NCBI GenBank assembly: GCA_001577345.1
Contig: LSLI01000002.1
Span: forward strand, 30,864 to 94,863
DNA from: Candidatus Gallionella acididurans
GTDB lineage: Bacteria; Pseudomonadota; Gammaproteobacteria; Burkholderiales; Gallionellaceae
Direction: 5' to 3'
Length of the DNA: 64,000 nucleotides
In this document: positions 46,701 through 55,481 of the stretch, in pieces
Numbering within the stretch: the stretch's first letter is position 1
How the letters are laid out: each line of letters begins with the position of its first letter
The notes under the pieces: model-generated
Told to the model about the DNA's origin: nothing
What the model saw: the letters and a program-made list of their open reading frames with translations, nothing else
Database searches by the model: none
Translations under genes and position numbers: made by a program

Positions 46701-47033
46701 CACCTCTTGCTGAAGCTGCGACTCTAAGTGCAATTTCTGCTGCAGCTCGCCGGCCAACTGACGCTCCGATTCAAGCCTGGATTGAACCAACGCGAGCAAA
46801 CGCGCTTCTTCCTGTGCTTTGACATTGGCCTGTGTACCCAACTCGATTTCAGTTTGTGTCCTGGCCTGTGCCATCGCCCGTGCATGTGCTTCGTGACGTG
46901 CGCGCGCCTGAGCGGATAGCGCCGCCTGGTTCTCCGCCTCGAGCCGTGCGCGCGTTTCCTGAATAGCCTGAGACTCGGCGAGATATTCTTCGTTATCGTT
47001 GCTGACCAGACGAATCCTGGCTGGTGTTGACAT
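43746..47033 (-). CDS. Giant tail-anchored coiled-coil protein of unknown function
   Basis: 1095 residues from the ATG at 47033, which has AGAGGGGG upstream and begins 'MSTPARIRLVSNDNEEYLAE'. Residues ~20-1000 are an almost unbroken Ala/Glu/Gln/Arg-rich helix with coiled-coil character. A single membrane segment lies at about 1010-1029 ('VGLVSVMVFAGFSLPFLQW'), followed by ~66 residues rich in Pro/Ser/Ala. It would be a C-terminally anchored cytoplasmic filament or scaffold with a short periplasmic tail. No known domain recognised. Its antisense strand gives long Arg/Pro frames, which are composition artefacts. It lies in a motility neighbourhood and between inverted repeats. Confidence 0.85.
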   Translation of the reverse strand: MSTPARIRLVSNDNEEYLAESQAIQETRARLEAENQAALSAQARARHEAHARAMAQARTQTEIELGTQANVKAQEEARLLALVQSRLESERQLAGELQQKLHLESQLQQEVHARLCAEQQAQDELNRRLQQEQIACAAADSKMKVDRELAMLLEQRDQAEDTARMHAENNIRAIQADIAKINTRTETVFAERRIAEQIQQEQAAEKLQMETRLRDLAVKQAQKEAEQARAAKDRIEAEQAELEKIGRRVEAEQRAAQAAENRARLEQEAGKLAQQKEAAELAIAKSIQEKTSKEHEVLVLVNSKLEAEQAAAKGAEARVHAESMAAIEIEARIAADRNAERVALARAAAERDALELSIQRKLLEEQASADAEAAAAVEHELFNSVRQRAEAEAVARIEAERKHKAEQEKIAYLAEQTDADRKAMQQHEAANVLLRQAVQAARDRLSAESLAKQAAEHKLQAEQDLAVIAQQRAEAEMLAAREVEIQLQLESQSASAANTRASIAQHAKYVAQQNLEQQQALLEVEQRHAEAERQGDRMLREKMQAQNTLLQSASLRAEKLSQEQLAIAECIQAEQAGIAAAQHKTEISLEAAKISRQREELDSELVKVSEAQIETELRAIVEIEARMAVEFRAIEADNERIESEVRAREIVETTLKLNEQADQAARDAEVAAMRALNMAKVRAEAKSNALKSEEEKIHAEALAAVAFRKQVVEAERARDGAMARAENMANLRIAEDRKAVEAAEACIRSEALATVAARKRAEAAQSARLEAGRREQLELQLLEKEQQRLDQERELQTQIARRSADETEASQALRARIDAERQAARAERDKAATEQAAMRQREETALSVARAIEHRIAEEQRADQAGQAQLRAEQRALELASERAAVVEQASHTAACQCEQEQQLKAQEQARLAGEQRVLEEIGQRVAAEMQASAAAEQCEIAEQRAREAAQTGAMLADEAMRATQQRAELEEQKNAKLRAEIEQSYAEIATGQLIARLRKATQIGKLVKVVGLVSVMVFAGFSLPFLQWPGKATQGQPAMLSPSSHSAAAPADKQVAAMSQAGTKPLFADHHEPGKTTGSVLGDLKLADHLGHFD

Positions 47034-47226
47034 GATGACCCCCTCTTGCCTCGAGCACGGCTCGATACATTTGCATGTACACAAGATAACAAGTCATCGA
47101 GTCAATCAAACCCGGAACAACTGCAGAAAAACGGCTTAATTCGATAAGGGAATGCCGAACAAGTCTGTTCGTGGTGAGTATTACCCAGTTCGCGCCTTCG
47201 ATACACCGTGCTAACCATTCGACTTG

Positions 47227-47272
47227 GGCTGCCAAAAATAGCAGCCAGATCGCCGGTTATCAGGATGAACGG
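47227..47272 (-). repeat. Right copy of the ~47-bp inverted repeat, in the 433-bp divergent gap
   Basis: Reading the minus strand it starts CCGTTCATCCTGATAACC and ends TTTTTGGCAGCC, about 87% identical to the left copy at 43638. The rest of the gap 47034-47466 holds the divergent promoters of the coiled-coil gene and the PLP operon. A TATAAT at 47413-47418 is a possible -10 for the latter. I see no further gene. Confidence 0.7.
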
Positions 47273-47466
47273 GGAATGTATCGAGCCATAGCAGGATCTT
47301 ATTCGGCGTTTCAATAAATATTTCCTGCCGGCATCGCTTACCATGACAGTCCACTAGTCACAAGTGATGGCGTTGAACCGCATCTCACTAAGGAGTGACC
47401 TGTTACGGCATGTATAATTGCCCCACTCAATACCTCATTTTGCTTATCTGCGCCCCCCATTCCGCC

Positions 47467-48918
47467 ATGTCCACTCCATCTGATACCCAGCCGGATACGC
47501 TCGACCCCGAAGACTGGAATGCGCTGCGCGCGCAAGGTCACCGCATGCTGGACGATATGTTCGACTATCTGGCGCAGATACGTTCACGCCCGGTCTGGCA
47601 ACCGATACCCGACACCGTCAGCGCGCAATTTCGCCAACCCTTGCCACAGCAGCCTTCGGACATCGCCGCCGCACATCAGACTTTCATGCAAACCATCCTG
47701 CCCTATGCCATCGGCAATGCCCATCCCGGCTTTATGGGCTGGGTACATGGGGGCGGCACACCCGTGGGCATGCTGGCGGAAATGCTCGCTGCCGGCTTGA
47801 ATGCCAATCTCGGCGGGCGCGACCAGATACCCGTCGAGGTCGAGCGGCAAGTGTTGCGCTGGGTATGTGAATTGTTCGGCTTTCCGGAAAATGCCAGCGG
47901 CCTGTTTGTCACCGGCACGTCGATGGCCACGCTGATTGCGCTGCTGGTGGCGCGCCACGCCGCGCTCGGCGCGGAGGTGCGCACGCAGGGCATCGCCGCG
48001 AGCGGCAAACGCCTGACGGCCTATACCTCGACCAATGCGCACGGCTCCATCGCCAAGATGATAGACGTTGCCGGGCTGGGGACGGATGCATTGCGCATGA
48101 TTCCGGTGAACGCGCATTACCAGATGGACATCGACGCGCTGGAACAAACCATTGCAGCGGATCGCGCGCAGGGCTATACGCCCTTTTTCATCGCCGCCAC
48201 CGCAGGCTCGGTCAATACCGGCGCGATCGATCCGCTGGCTGCCATGGCCGATTCCGCCCGGCGGCAAGGCCTGTGGTTCCATGTGGATGGTGCCTATGGC
48301 GCGCTGGCGATGCTCTCACCGGAGATCGCGCCGCGTCTGGCCGGATTGGAACGCGCCGATTCGATCGCTTTCGATTTTCACAAGTGGGGACAAGTGCCCT
48401 ACGATGCGGGCTTCATTCTGATACGTGACAGTCGGCAACATTTCGACACCTTTGCGTCACCCGCCGCTTATCTGCGGCGCGAAACGCAGGGCATGGCGGG
48501 CGGTTCGCCCTGGCCTTGCGACTTCGGGCCCGATCTGTCGCGCGGCTTCCGCGCGCTCAAAACCTGGTTCACCTTGCAGGTGTATGGTGCCGAAAAATTG
48601 GGCAAGGTCATCGCTCACACCTGCGAATTGGCTCGCTATCTGGAGCAACGCATTGCACAGACGCCGGAACTGGAATTGCTGGCCCCGGTTTCCCTGAACA
48701 TCGTCTGTTTCCGCTACCGTTGCAGCGACGCGAACCGCGTGAATGCGGAGATCGTGATCGCATTGCAGGAATCGGGGATCGCTGCCCCTTCGGCCACCAC
48801 ACTGGACGGCAAACTCGCGATACGAGCCGCGATCGTCAACCATCGCACGAATAAAGGGGATATTGATGCGCTGATCCGGGCAACACTTGATTTTGGGGGT
48901 GCCAAGATAGCTACCTGA
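47467..48918 (+). CDS. Group II PLP-dependent amino acid decarboxylase family protein
   Basis: 483 residues from ATG 47467 (no clear binding site; the frame is open further up). Fold-type I PLP enzyme of the aromatic/glutamate decarboxylase family: 'NAHPGFMGWVHGGGTPVGML' near the N-terminus, 'NAHGSIAK' with stacking His192, 'HVDGAYG' with Asp274, and 'DFHKWGQVPYDAG' with the PLP lysine Lys306. Expected to decarboxylate or otherwise transform an amino acid; the substrate is not clear from sequence. First gene of a three-gene operon with an ATP-grasp protein and a second PLP protein, which suggests biosynthesis of a modified amino acid or peptide. Confidence 0.9.
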   Translation: MSTPSDTQPDTLDPEDWNALRAQGHRMLDDMFDYLAQIRSRPVWQPIPDTVSAQFRQPLPQQPSDIAAAHQTFMQTILPYAIGNAHPGFMGWVHGGGTPVGMLAEMLAAGLNANLGGRDQIPVEVERQVLRWVCELFGFPENASGLFVTGTSMATLIALLVARHAALGAEVRTQGIAASGKRLTAYTSTNAHGSIAKMIDVAGLGTDALRMIPVNAHYQMDIDALEQTIAADRAQGYTPFFIAATAGSVNTGAIDPLAAMADSARRQGLWFHVDGAYGALAMLSPEIAPRLAGLERADSIAFDFHKWGQVPYDAGFILIRDSRQHFDTFASPAAYLRRETQGMAGGSPWPCDFGPDLSRGFRALKTWFTLQVYGAEKLGKVIAHTCELARYLEQRIAQTPELELLAPVSLNIVCFRYRCSDANRVNAEIVIALQESGIAAPSATTLDGKLAIRAAIVNHRTNKGDIDALIRATLDFGGAKIAT

Positions 48919-48935
48919 TATTCAGGAGCTAAGAC

Positions 48936-50165
48936 ATGGATCACCCCGATCTGCCTGCTTGCCACGCATTTATTGGCCCTGCCGCACTGATGAAAATGGC
49001 CTGTGCCGGCACCAATCTGACCCCTCTGGGCGAAGAATTGCTCTCACGCGCCAGTGCAGGCCCCGCCGCATCAAGCGCCGATGCGCTGCTGGATCTTTCC
49101 ACCATTTTGCAATTGAGCGGCAACCGCGAAATCGCATTATCGGTGCAAAACGAAGTGCTCAGGCTCAAGCAGCTTTATCATCTGCCCGCGCCGCGCGGCA
49201 CGGCTAGCATACGCCTGCTCGCGCTGATGACGCCAGGCGACCTGATGACGAACATGCCGCTGGATTTCTTGCTGGAAGATTCCGACATTGCACTGGACAT
49301 CCTGTATGTCGCGCCGCACCTGCCCTTCCCCGATACGGTACCCGACCACGATGTGTTGCTGGTCGCCATTGGCGAATCGGATCAGACTTGTCCGTTGCTG
49401 GAGCAACTCGGTGTGATGCTTAAACACTGGCACAGGCCTGTATTGAATCAGGCCGACCGCATCACATGGCTTTCGCGCGACCGCATCTTTACGCTGCTGA
49501 GCGAGTTACCCGGCGTGGTCATGCCCGCCACGGTGCGCGTGGCCCGGGCGATTCTGGAGGACATCGGCAATAATTCTGTGCCGGTGCAAAATTATTTATC
49601 CGATGCGGCATTCCCGCTGATCGTCCGCCCGGTGGGATCGCATGCCGGACATGGCCTGGAAAGAATAGATGGTCCCGCCGATTTGCCCGGTTATCTGAAC
49701 AATATACCGGGCGAAATGTTCTACATTTCCCGTTTTATCGATTACAGCGATCCCGATGGCCAGTTCCGCAAATATCGTGTGGTGCTGATCGAAGGCAAGC
49801 CTTACGCCGCGCACATGGGCGTTTCCTCGCACTGGATGATCCATTACGTGAATGCCGGCATGTCTGAAAGCGCTGCCAAGCGCGCGGAGGAAGCACACTT
49901 TATGGCGGAGTTCGACACCACATTCGCGCAGCGCCACGCCACCGCATTGCAGGCCATCCACCAGCGCACGCAACTGGATTACCTGGTTCTGGATTGTGCC
50001 GAAACACAAGACGGAAAACTGCTGCTTTTCGAAGTGGACAACAGCGCGGTGGTGCACACGATGGATCCGGCCGATCTCTACCCCTACAAGCAACCACAGA
50101 TGCGCAAAGTGTTCGATGCCTTCCGCGACTTGCTGGTGCATGCCAGCGCGCAAAGTCTGGCCTGA
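48936..50165 (+). CDS. ATP-grasp domain protein of unknown substrate
   Basis: 409 residues, 17 nt after the decarboxylase with CAGGAG 7 nt before ATG. Residues 1-80 are helical (possibly TPR-like). From ~95 on there is an ATP-grasp-like fold: a nucleotide loop 'PLIVRPVGSHAGHGLERI' (Arg231 to Gly240), 'GQFRKYRVVLIEGKPYAAHM' and a metal-binding end 'DCAETQDGKLLLFEVDNSAV' (Asp353, Glu366, Asn369). ATP-grasp enzymes ligate a carboxylate to an amine or thiol via an acyl phosphate. Not a standard RimK, PurK or D-Ala ligase. Function inferred from fold and operon only. Confidence 0.8.
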   Translation: MDHPDLPACHAFIGPAALMKMACAGTNLTPLGEELLSRASAGPAASSADALLDLSTILQLSGNREIALSVQNEVLRLKQLYHLPAPRGTASIRLLALMTPGDLMTNMPLDFLLEDSDIALDILYVAPHLPFPDTVPDHDVLLVAIGESDQTCPLLEQLGVMLKHWHRPVLNQADRITWLSRDRIFTLLSELPGVVMPATVRVARAILEDIGNNSVPVQNYLSDAAFPLIVRPVGSHAGHGLERIDGPADLPGYLNNIPGEMFYISRFIDYSDPDGQFRKYRVVLIEGKPYAAHMGVSSHWMIHYVNAGMSESAAKRAEEAHFMAEFDTTFAQRHATALQAIHQRTQLDYLVLDCAETQDGKLLLFEVDNSAVVHTMDPADLYPYKQPQMRKVFDAFRDLLVHASAQSLA

Positions 50166-50197
50166 CTGAGGGACATGGCAAATTGCAGCCTCTGACT

Positions 50198-51679
50198 ATG
50201 AAATCCGCCCTGCACGTACCATCCACGGCTCGCTACGCGAGTATCCCATTGGCGATGCAAGCTGCATCCAACACCCTGCCCGCAACCGCCCGGCTATTGA
50301 TCGCGGGCGGCGATGAACGCATCGCGCTTGATCCGCAGCGCGAGGTGAACCGCTACGGCTGCGGCCCCACGCCGGATCCGGACTTGCTCGCTTTCGCCTC
50401 CGCCACCGCTTCGGTGATTTCACCCGCTGCATTTCAGGCCGCCGATCGTCTGCGCACACGATTGGAAAATGAACTCCGGCATCATCCTGCCGCCGCCGTT
50501 TATGCCCGCGAACTGGTGCATATACGCGAGGAGTTGCTGGCATTGTGCACACTGGGCGACCTGCCCGAGCCGGATATTATTTTCGCCGCATCGGGCACCG
50601 ATCTGCACCGGATCGCCGCGCAATTCTCGCAAGCCGCCTCTGCCCAACCGGTGCTCGCGATCATCGTGGACGCAGCGGAAACCGGCAGCGGCGTGTCCGC
50701 CGCCATCAACGCAACACACCCTGCCATCGAAGTCGCCACCGTCGCCTTGCGCAAAGCCGACGGAACGCCGCGCCACAGTCAGGAGATCGATGCCGATTTT
50801 ACCGCGCTGGCGCAACAAGCCCATGCCGCCGGGCGCCATATTTTGTTGATTCAAGCCGACATCACGAAAACGGGCATGATCGCCCCCAGTTACAGCTGCA
50901 CCGCTGCCTTGCAACAAGCGCTCGGCACGCAACTGGATGTACTGATCGATGCCTGCCAGTTTCGTATTGCTCCCGCCACGCTGCGCTCCTGCCTGACCAA
51001 AGGTTACAGCGTTGCGCTGACCGGATCTAAATTCGTCGGCGGCCCCAGTTTTTCCGGCGCACTGCTGATTCCCGCTCAGACTGCTGACCGGTTGCGCAAG
51101 CGTCCCTTCCCACGCATATTGGAAAACTATTCCACTGCGGCAGATTGGCCGGATAACTGGCCCGTGCAGGGAGTACTGGAGTCAGTAAGCAATTTTGGCC
51201 TGCTGCTGCGTTGGGAAGCCGCGCTGTGCGAATTGCGCGCCTTCCGCACGCTCCCGGAAGTGGATGTCGCGCGCTTTTTGCAATCCTTCGCGCAGGCGAT
51301 ACGAGCCAGGCTGGCCGATGATCCGGCATTCACCCCCATATCCGTCCCCGTACTTGACCGCAGCGCATTGCTTGACCAATCCGGGTGGGATCACGTCCAG
51401 ACCGTGTTTCCCTTCCAGCTTTACCGCACCAGCACATCGGGAAGGCGCCCGCTAGATGCGGAAGAAACAAAAAAGGTTTACCACAACTTGCCGTCTGCCG
51501 CGATACGCTGCCAACTCGGCCAGCCAGTCAACTACGGCACGGGGCTGAATGCGCTGCGTCTATGCCTGAGCGCGCGCCTGGTCGTGCGCGCGATAGCAGA
51601 TGATAGGGCTGCCGGCCGCATCATCGCACAGGCATTGGCTGCGCTCGACCAAACCGCATCCCTGGCCAATCGTACCTGA
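50198..51679 (+). CDS. Fold-type I PLP enzyme, aminotransferase class V / desulfurase-like
   Basis: 493 residues from ATG 50198, 32 nt after the ATP-grasp gene; a TTG at 50183 with GAGG upstream is an alternative. Class V-like features: 'ASGTD' at 131, 'LLIQADITKTGMI', 'DVLIDACQFRI' with Asp251 and 'LTGSKFVGGPSFSGALL' with the likely PLP lysine Lys278. The Lys context is like cysteine desulfurases and related enzymes, but the rest is unusual: an N-terminal 'NRYGCGPTPDPDLL' region and a helical 'FLQSFAQAIRARLADDPAF' stretch. No recognised family name. Last gene of the operon before a terminator. Confidence 0.75.
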   Translation: MKSALHVPSTARYASIPLAMQAASNTLPATARLLIAGGDERIALDPQREVNRYGCGPTPDPDLLAFASATASVISPAAFQAADRLRTRLENELRHHPAAAVYARELVHIREELLALCTLGDLPEPDIIFAASGTDLHRIAAQFSQAASAQPVLAIIVDAAETGSGVSAAINATHPAIEVATVALRKADGTPRHSQEIDADFTALAQQAHAAGRHILLIQADITKTGMIAPSYSCTAALQQALGTQLDVLIDACQFRIAPATLRSCLTKGYSVALTGSKFVGGPSFSGALLIPAQTADRLRKRPFPRILENYSTAADWPDNWPVQGVLESVSNFGLLLRWEAALCELRAFRTLPEVDVARFLQSFAQAIRARLADDPAFTPISVPVLDRSALLDQSGWDHVQTVFPFQLYRTSTSGRRPLDAEETKKVYHNLPSAAIRCQLGQPVNYGTGLNALRLCLSARLVVRAIADDRAAGRIIAQALAALDQTASLANRT

Positions 51680-51748
51680 TTGCGGGGCCGGAATGGTCAA
51701 CGGAACCTGTGCCATCTTTGCGTAATTCATGGCTTGCAAACCTGAAAC

Positions 51749-51772
51749 GCTCCCTGCCTGGGAGCTTTTTTT
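51749..51772 (+). terminator. Rho-independent terminator after the PLP/ATP-grasp operon
   Basis: GCTCCC, loop TGCCT, GGGAGC, then seven T. It lies 70 nt after the last stop codon and closes the three-gene operon. Confidence 0.9.
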
Positions 51773-51812
51773 ATTATATTGCTCATGAACAGATGGCAAC
51801 TTTTTCACGTGA

Positions 51813-51864
51813 ATTATTGCTACCATTGCATTTCAAATGCCTACTTGTTACGAACAGCAATAAT
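51813..51864. promoter_or_regulatory. Nested inverted repeats upstream of the hybrid kinase gene
   Basis: ATTATTGCT at 51813-51821 and AGCAATAAT at 51856-51864 are perfect 9-bp inverted arms; between them GCATTTCAAATGC (51828-51840) is a 13-bp palindrome. It lies 95 nt before the kinase start. It may be a regulator site or an RNA structure. Confidence 0.45.
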
Positions 51865-51959
51865 CGATTGCACACCACGGCATGGAGTTACATGCTAGAA
51901 ATTGTATGGGGCGCACAAGCTAAAGAGCATTCTTTCATGCACTGAATCAGGGGCTATTC

Positions 51960-54900
51960 ATGGCAAAACAGCATCTGTTCTTGTTTGATGATCGTCCGAA
52001 TGTGGCAGGTTCGGCTTTACAAGCCGAACAGATACGTTTGTTGTATGCAGTGCTTCCGGTGTCACTGGCCGTCAATGTCTTGATCGCATCTATCCTGGCA
52101 GCCGTTCAAATCAGCGTGCTCGATGTTATGCCCATCATGATTTGGTGTGCGTTGTTTGGGATGGCGATCGCTCTGCGCGCAATTATTTCCTTCGCCTATC
52201 GCCACACTATGGTGAATGAATCTACCAGCAAAGCCCTGCTGACCCGATTCCGCATCGGTGTTGCTGCCACCGGTATTACATGGGGATTGGCGAGTTATCT
52301 GCTGTTTCCAGTCAAAGACATCCCGCACCAATCCCTTCTGGCCTTTGCAATTGCAGGCATGACAGCGGGTGCCATCACTTCTTTATCTGCTGACCTGGTT
52401 TCCTCGCTGGTATTTATCATCCCTGCCCTTGTGCCGCTGATCGCTCGTTTGCTAGCAGTGGGCGGTGAAATTCCGCTAGCGATGGGTACCATGAGTACGA
52501 TATACCTCGTTGCCTTGACCCTGAACGCGAGGCGCACCTACCTCGTTAGCCTCGAGAACATTTCCCTGCGAATTGCCGCAGTTGTGCGCGAACAATCTGC
52601 AACTGAAGCCGACAACTCAAAAGGGGAATTTCCGCTTTTGCGTCGTCTCTCAATTACCATCCTTGCGGCAATGCTGGTCACCGCCTTCATCCTGATATTG
52701 CTTTATAGACAGGATCAACTGGCTTCATTTGAGAGCCATGCATCGGATGAAAACGAAAAGGTTTTATATCAGCTCGTTAACACATTTGACAAAGATATTG
52801 CTGCCTATGTCAGCAACGCAAAGGTCAATTCCAGCACACTACCGAACACACCAGATCTCGATTCAATATTTGCGCAAGAACTGAAACAGATCAATAAGCA
52901 CAACATTCTTAAGCTAAAAATATACAACCCGTCAGGGATAGCCATTTACTCGTCAGCCAGGAGCGAAATCGGCAAGACCAGCCAGCGTGCCGATTTACTT
53001 GGCAGAGCACTACACGGCGAAACAGCACATGCGACAGAATCCCGTGATACGTTTCTCGGCACGACAGGCGAGATGCATGATGTCCAGCTTTTCATTACCT
53101 ATATGCCAATCAAGCATTCGGGTAAACAGATAGGCGTTATTGAAAGTTACGATGATGCCTCATCTCATTTCGGGCAATTGCACAGCAAGATACTCTCGAT
53201 TTCCTTGCTGGTGTGCGGAGTTTTTTCTGCGCTTTATACCGCGTTATTTTTTGCAGTGCGGAAAGCCGATCAGTCCATCGTTGTCTGGAGAAAATCTGTT
53301 GAAAGAAGCAGGGAATTTCTAAATAAAGCCCAATCCATTGCCCATATTGGCAGTTGGCACTACCACTTGGCGACAGGCAGGCTGGATTGGTCAAGGGAGT
53401 TGTATCGGATTTACGGCGTTTCTCCAGAAACCTTCACTCCAAGCATCAAAGATTTGATCAACCTGATTCATCCGGATGACCAATCCGCCATGCAAGAGCG
53501 AATAGAAGCGTGGGCTTCCGGAAAAAAACCGGAGGCTTTTGAGTTTCGCTGTGTGTGGCACGACGGCTCGATTCGTAATTATCAAGGTCAGTGCGAGTTA
53601 ATATGTGATGCCCATGGCAAGCCTATCCATGTGTCTGGAACCGTTCAGGACATCACAGAACGCAAGCAGTCAGAAGACACACTGCGTCTTTCAGAGGAGA
53701 AGTTTTCCAGGATATTCCACGACAGTCCAGACGCGATGATGATTACGGAAACCAACACTGGACTTATCCGTGAAATCAACCAAAGTTTTACGGATCTTTT
53801 TGGCTATTCGCAAGATGAGGCCATCGGACGCACAATTACTGATTTCGGTTTTTGGTTTGACGAAGATTCGGGCAAAGAAACAGTTTCAATAATCAAATCG
53901 AAAGGATTTGTGCGCAATCACGAGGTCAAGCACCGCACCAAAGATGGCCGGATTTTGACACTGCTCGCTTCAACTACACAATTACATTTCGGTGGAACAA
54001 TTTCATTGGTGGTGCACTTACGCGACATCACCGGGCGCAAGCAAATCGAAGATGAATTCATGGCACTCAATGCCAATCTCGAGCAGCGAGTACGTGAGCG
54101 TACCGCCCAACTGCAACGGGCCAATCTGGCCAAAGACTCTTTCCTGGCCACCATGAGCCACGAGATACGCACTCCGCTGGGCGGAATGATGGGCATGATG
54201 GAACTGCTGGAAATGTCTCAGCTGGACGCCAAGCAGCGCGAGATATTGCAAGTGGCACGCGACTCCGGCAAGAACCTGCTGCGTATTGTCAACGACATCC
54301 TTGACTGGTCCAAGATCGAAGCCGGCAAACTGGGGCTTTCCCCTCACGCCACCTCCATCCCGGACATGCTCAAAAGTGTCACAGACACCCATTCTCAGAT
54401 CGCCTCTGAAAAAGACCTCCACTTCAATGTCGAGATCGACCCGGAATTAAGCGCAGCACATATTTTCGATCCGTTACGCCTGTCCCAGATACTCAACAAC
54501 TTTATCAGCAACGCCATCAAATTCACCCAACATGGTAATGTCACCATCAGCACTCAACGTATTGCACACCATGCGGGCTATGAGACCGTATGCTTCAGCG
54601 TCAAAGACAGTGGTTCCGGTATCGATCCCGAGCATCAATCCAGACTGTTTCAACACTACGAACAAGCCACTGCGGATACCGCCCGCATGTATGGAGGAAC
54701 CGGCCTGGGTTTGGCCATCTGTCGACGTCTGGCTGAATTGATGGACGGTACTCTCAGTGTGGAAAGTACTCTGGGCGTAGGTTCCACCTTTAGTCTTACG
54801 GTCAGTCTCCCCGTAGTTAAAGACCTGCCGCAGAACTCCCGCAAAACGGATCAGCAACCAAGCCACACAGACACAGCACTCCTGATCAAAGGTGATGCAC

Positions 54901-55304
54901 CAGTTGCCATACTCATCGTCGACGACCATCCGATCAACCGCATGTTGCTCAAGCAGCAACTCGAATTGTTGGGATTGCAAGTGCAAGTGGCTGAAGATGG
55001 TGCCAAGGCGTTGGTGCTTTGGCAGAACAATCACTTTGATCTGATCATCACCGACTGTCATATGCCGGAGATGGATGGCTATGAACTAAGCCGCCATATC
55101 CGTGAACTGGAAAATGAAGCCGATGGGAAGCACATTCCTATCATCGCCTGGACGGCCAATGTACTGACTGAAGAAGCAGTCAAAACTCAGGCGGCAGGAA
55201 TGGACGATCTGCTCACCAAACCTACCGAATTATCCGAACTTAGGGTAACCCTATTAAAATGGTTGCCCAAGTTACTCGAACCACTACCACAAAGGTTTTT
55301 TTAA
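51960..55304 (+). CDS. Hybrid sensor histidine kinase with membrane sensor, two PAS domains and receiver
   Basis: 1114 residues; AGGGG lies 7 nt before ATG. An N-terminal multi-helix membrane region (about 27-190, MASE-like), TM at 229-249, an extracytoplasmic domain (250-410), TM at 411-433, PAS at ~455-570 and ~580-695, HisKA ('ATMSHEIRTPLGG', His734), HATPase ('NNFISNAIKF', 'GGTGLGLAICRRL'), receiver with Asp1032 ('ITDCHMPEMDGYEL'). No HPt domain, unlike the related protein at 38776. Core motifs such as 'LFQHYEQATADTARMYGGTG' are almost shared by the two. The signal is unknown. Followed by a remnant-rich region and tRNAs. Confidence 0.92.
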   Translation: MAKQHLFLFDDRPNVAGSALQAEQIRLLYAVLPVSLAVNVLIASILAAVQISVLDVMPIMIWCALFGMAIALRAIISFAYRHTMVNESTSKALLTRFRIGVAATGITWGLASYLLFPVKDIPHQSLLAFAIAGMTAGAITSLSADLVSSLVFIIPALVPLIARLLAVGGEIPLAMGTMSTIYLVALTLNARRTYLVSLENISLRIAAVVREQSATEADNSKGEFPLLRRLSITILAAMLVTAFILILLYRQDQLASFESHASDENEKVLYQLVNTFDKDIAAYVSNAKVNSSTLPNTPDLDSIFAQELKQINKHNILKLKIYNPSGIAIYSSARSEIGKTSQRADLLGRALHGETAHATESRDTFLGTTGEMHDVQLFITYMPIKHSGKQIGVIESYDDASSHFGQLHSKILSISLLVCGVFSALYTALFFAVRKADQSIVVWRKSVERSREFLNKAQSIAHIGSWHYHLATGRLDWSRELYRIYGVSPETFTPSIKDLINLIHPDDQSAMQERIEAWASGKKPEAFEFRCVWHDGSIRNYQGQCELICDAHGKPIHVSGTVQDITERKQSEDTLRLSEEKFSRIFHDSPDAMMITETNTGLIREINQSFTDLFGYSQDEAIGRTITDFGFWFDEDSGKETVSIIKSKGFVRNHEVKHRTKDGRILTLLASTTQLHFGGTISLVVHLRDITGRKQIEDEFMALNANLEQRVRERTAQLQRANLAKDSFLATMSHEIRTPLGGMMGMMELLEMSQLDAKQREILQVARDSGKNLLRIVNDILDWSKIEAGKLGLSPHATSIPDMLKSVTDTHSQIASEKDLHFNVEIDPELSAAHIFDPLRLSQILNNFISNAIKFTQHGNVTISTQRIAHHAGYETVCFSVKDSGSGIDPEHQSRLFQHYEQATADTARMYGGTGLGLAICRRLAELMDGTLSVESTLGVGSTFSLTVSLPVVKDLPQNSRKTDQQPSHTDTALLIKGDAPVAILIVDDHPINRMLLKQQLELLGLQVQVAEDGAKALVLWQNNHFDLIITDCHMPEMDGYELSRHIRELENEADGKHIPIIAWTANVLTEEAVKTQAAGMDDLLTKPTELSELRVTLLKWLPKLLEPLPQRFF

Positions 55305-55481
55305 ATGTTTTTTAGAACTGGTTTAATGACCATAATTGCTTGAGAATATGTTCGGACGCCTGACTTCTTTATCGATTTCCGCTTTTACCAGTACCGCCTC
55401 GACTCGCGTTGCACGCTCCGCCTCTTCCTTGGTGAGGTGAATGCGGATCGGGTTGCTGAATCGAGCCAAGCATCAGACCTG

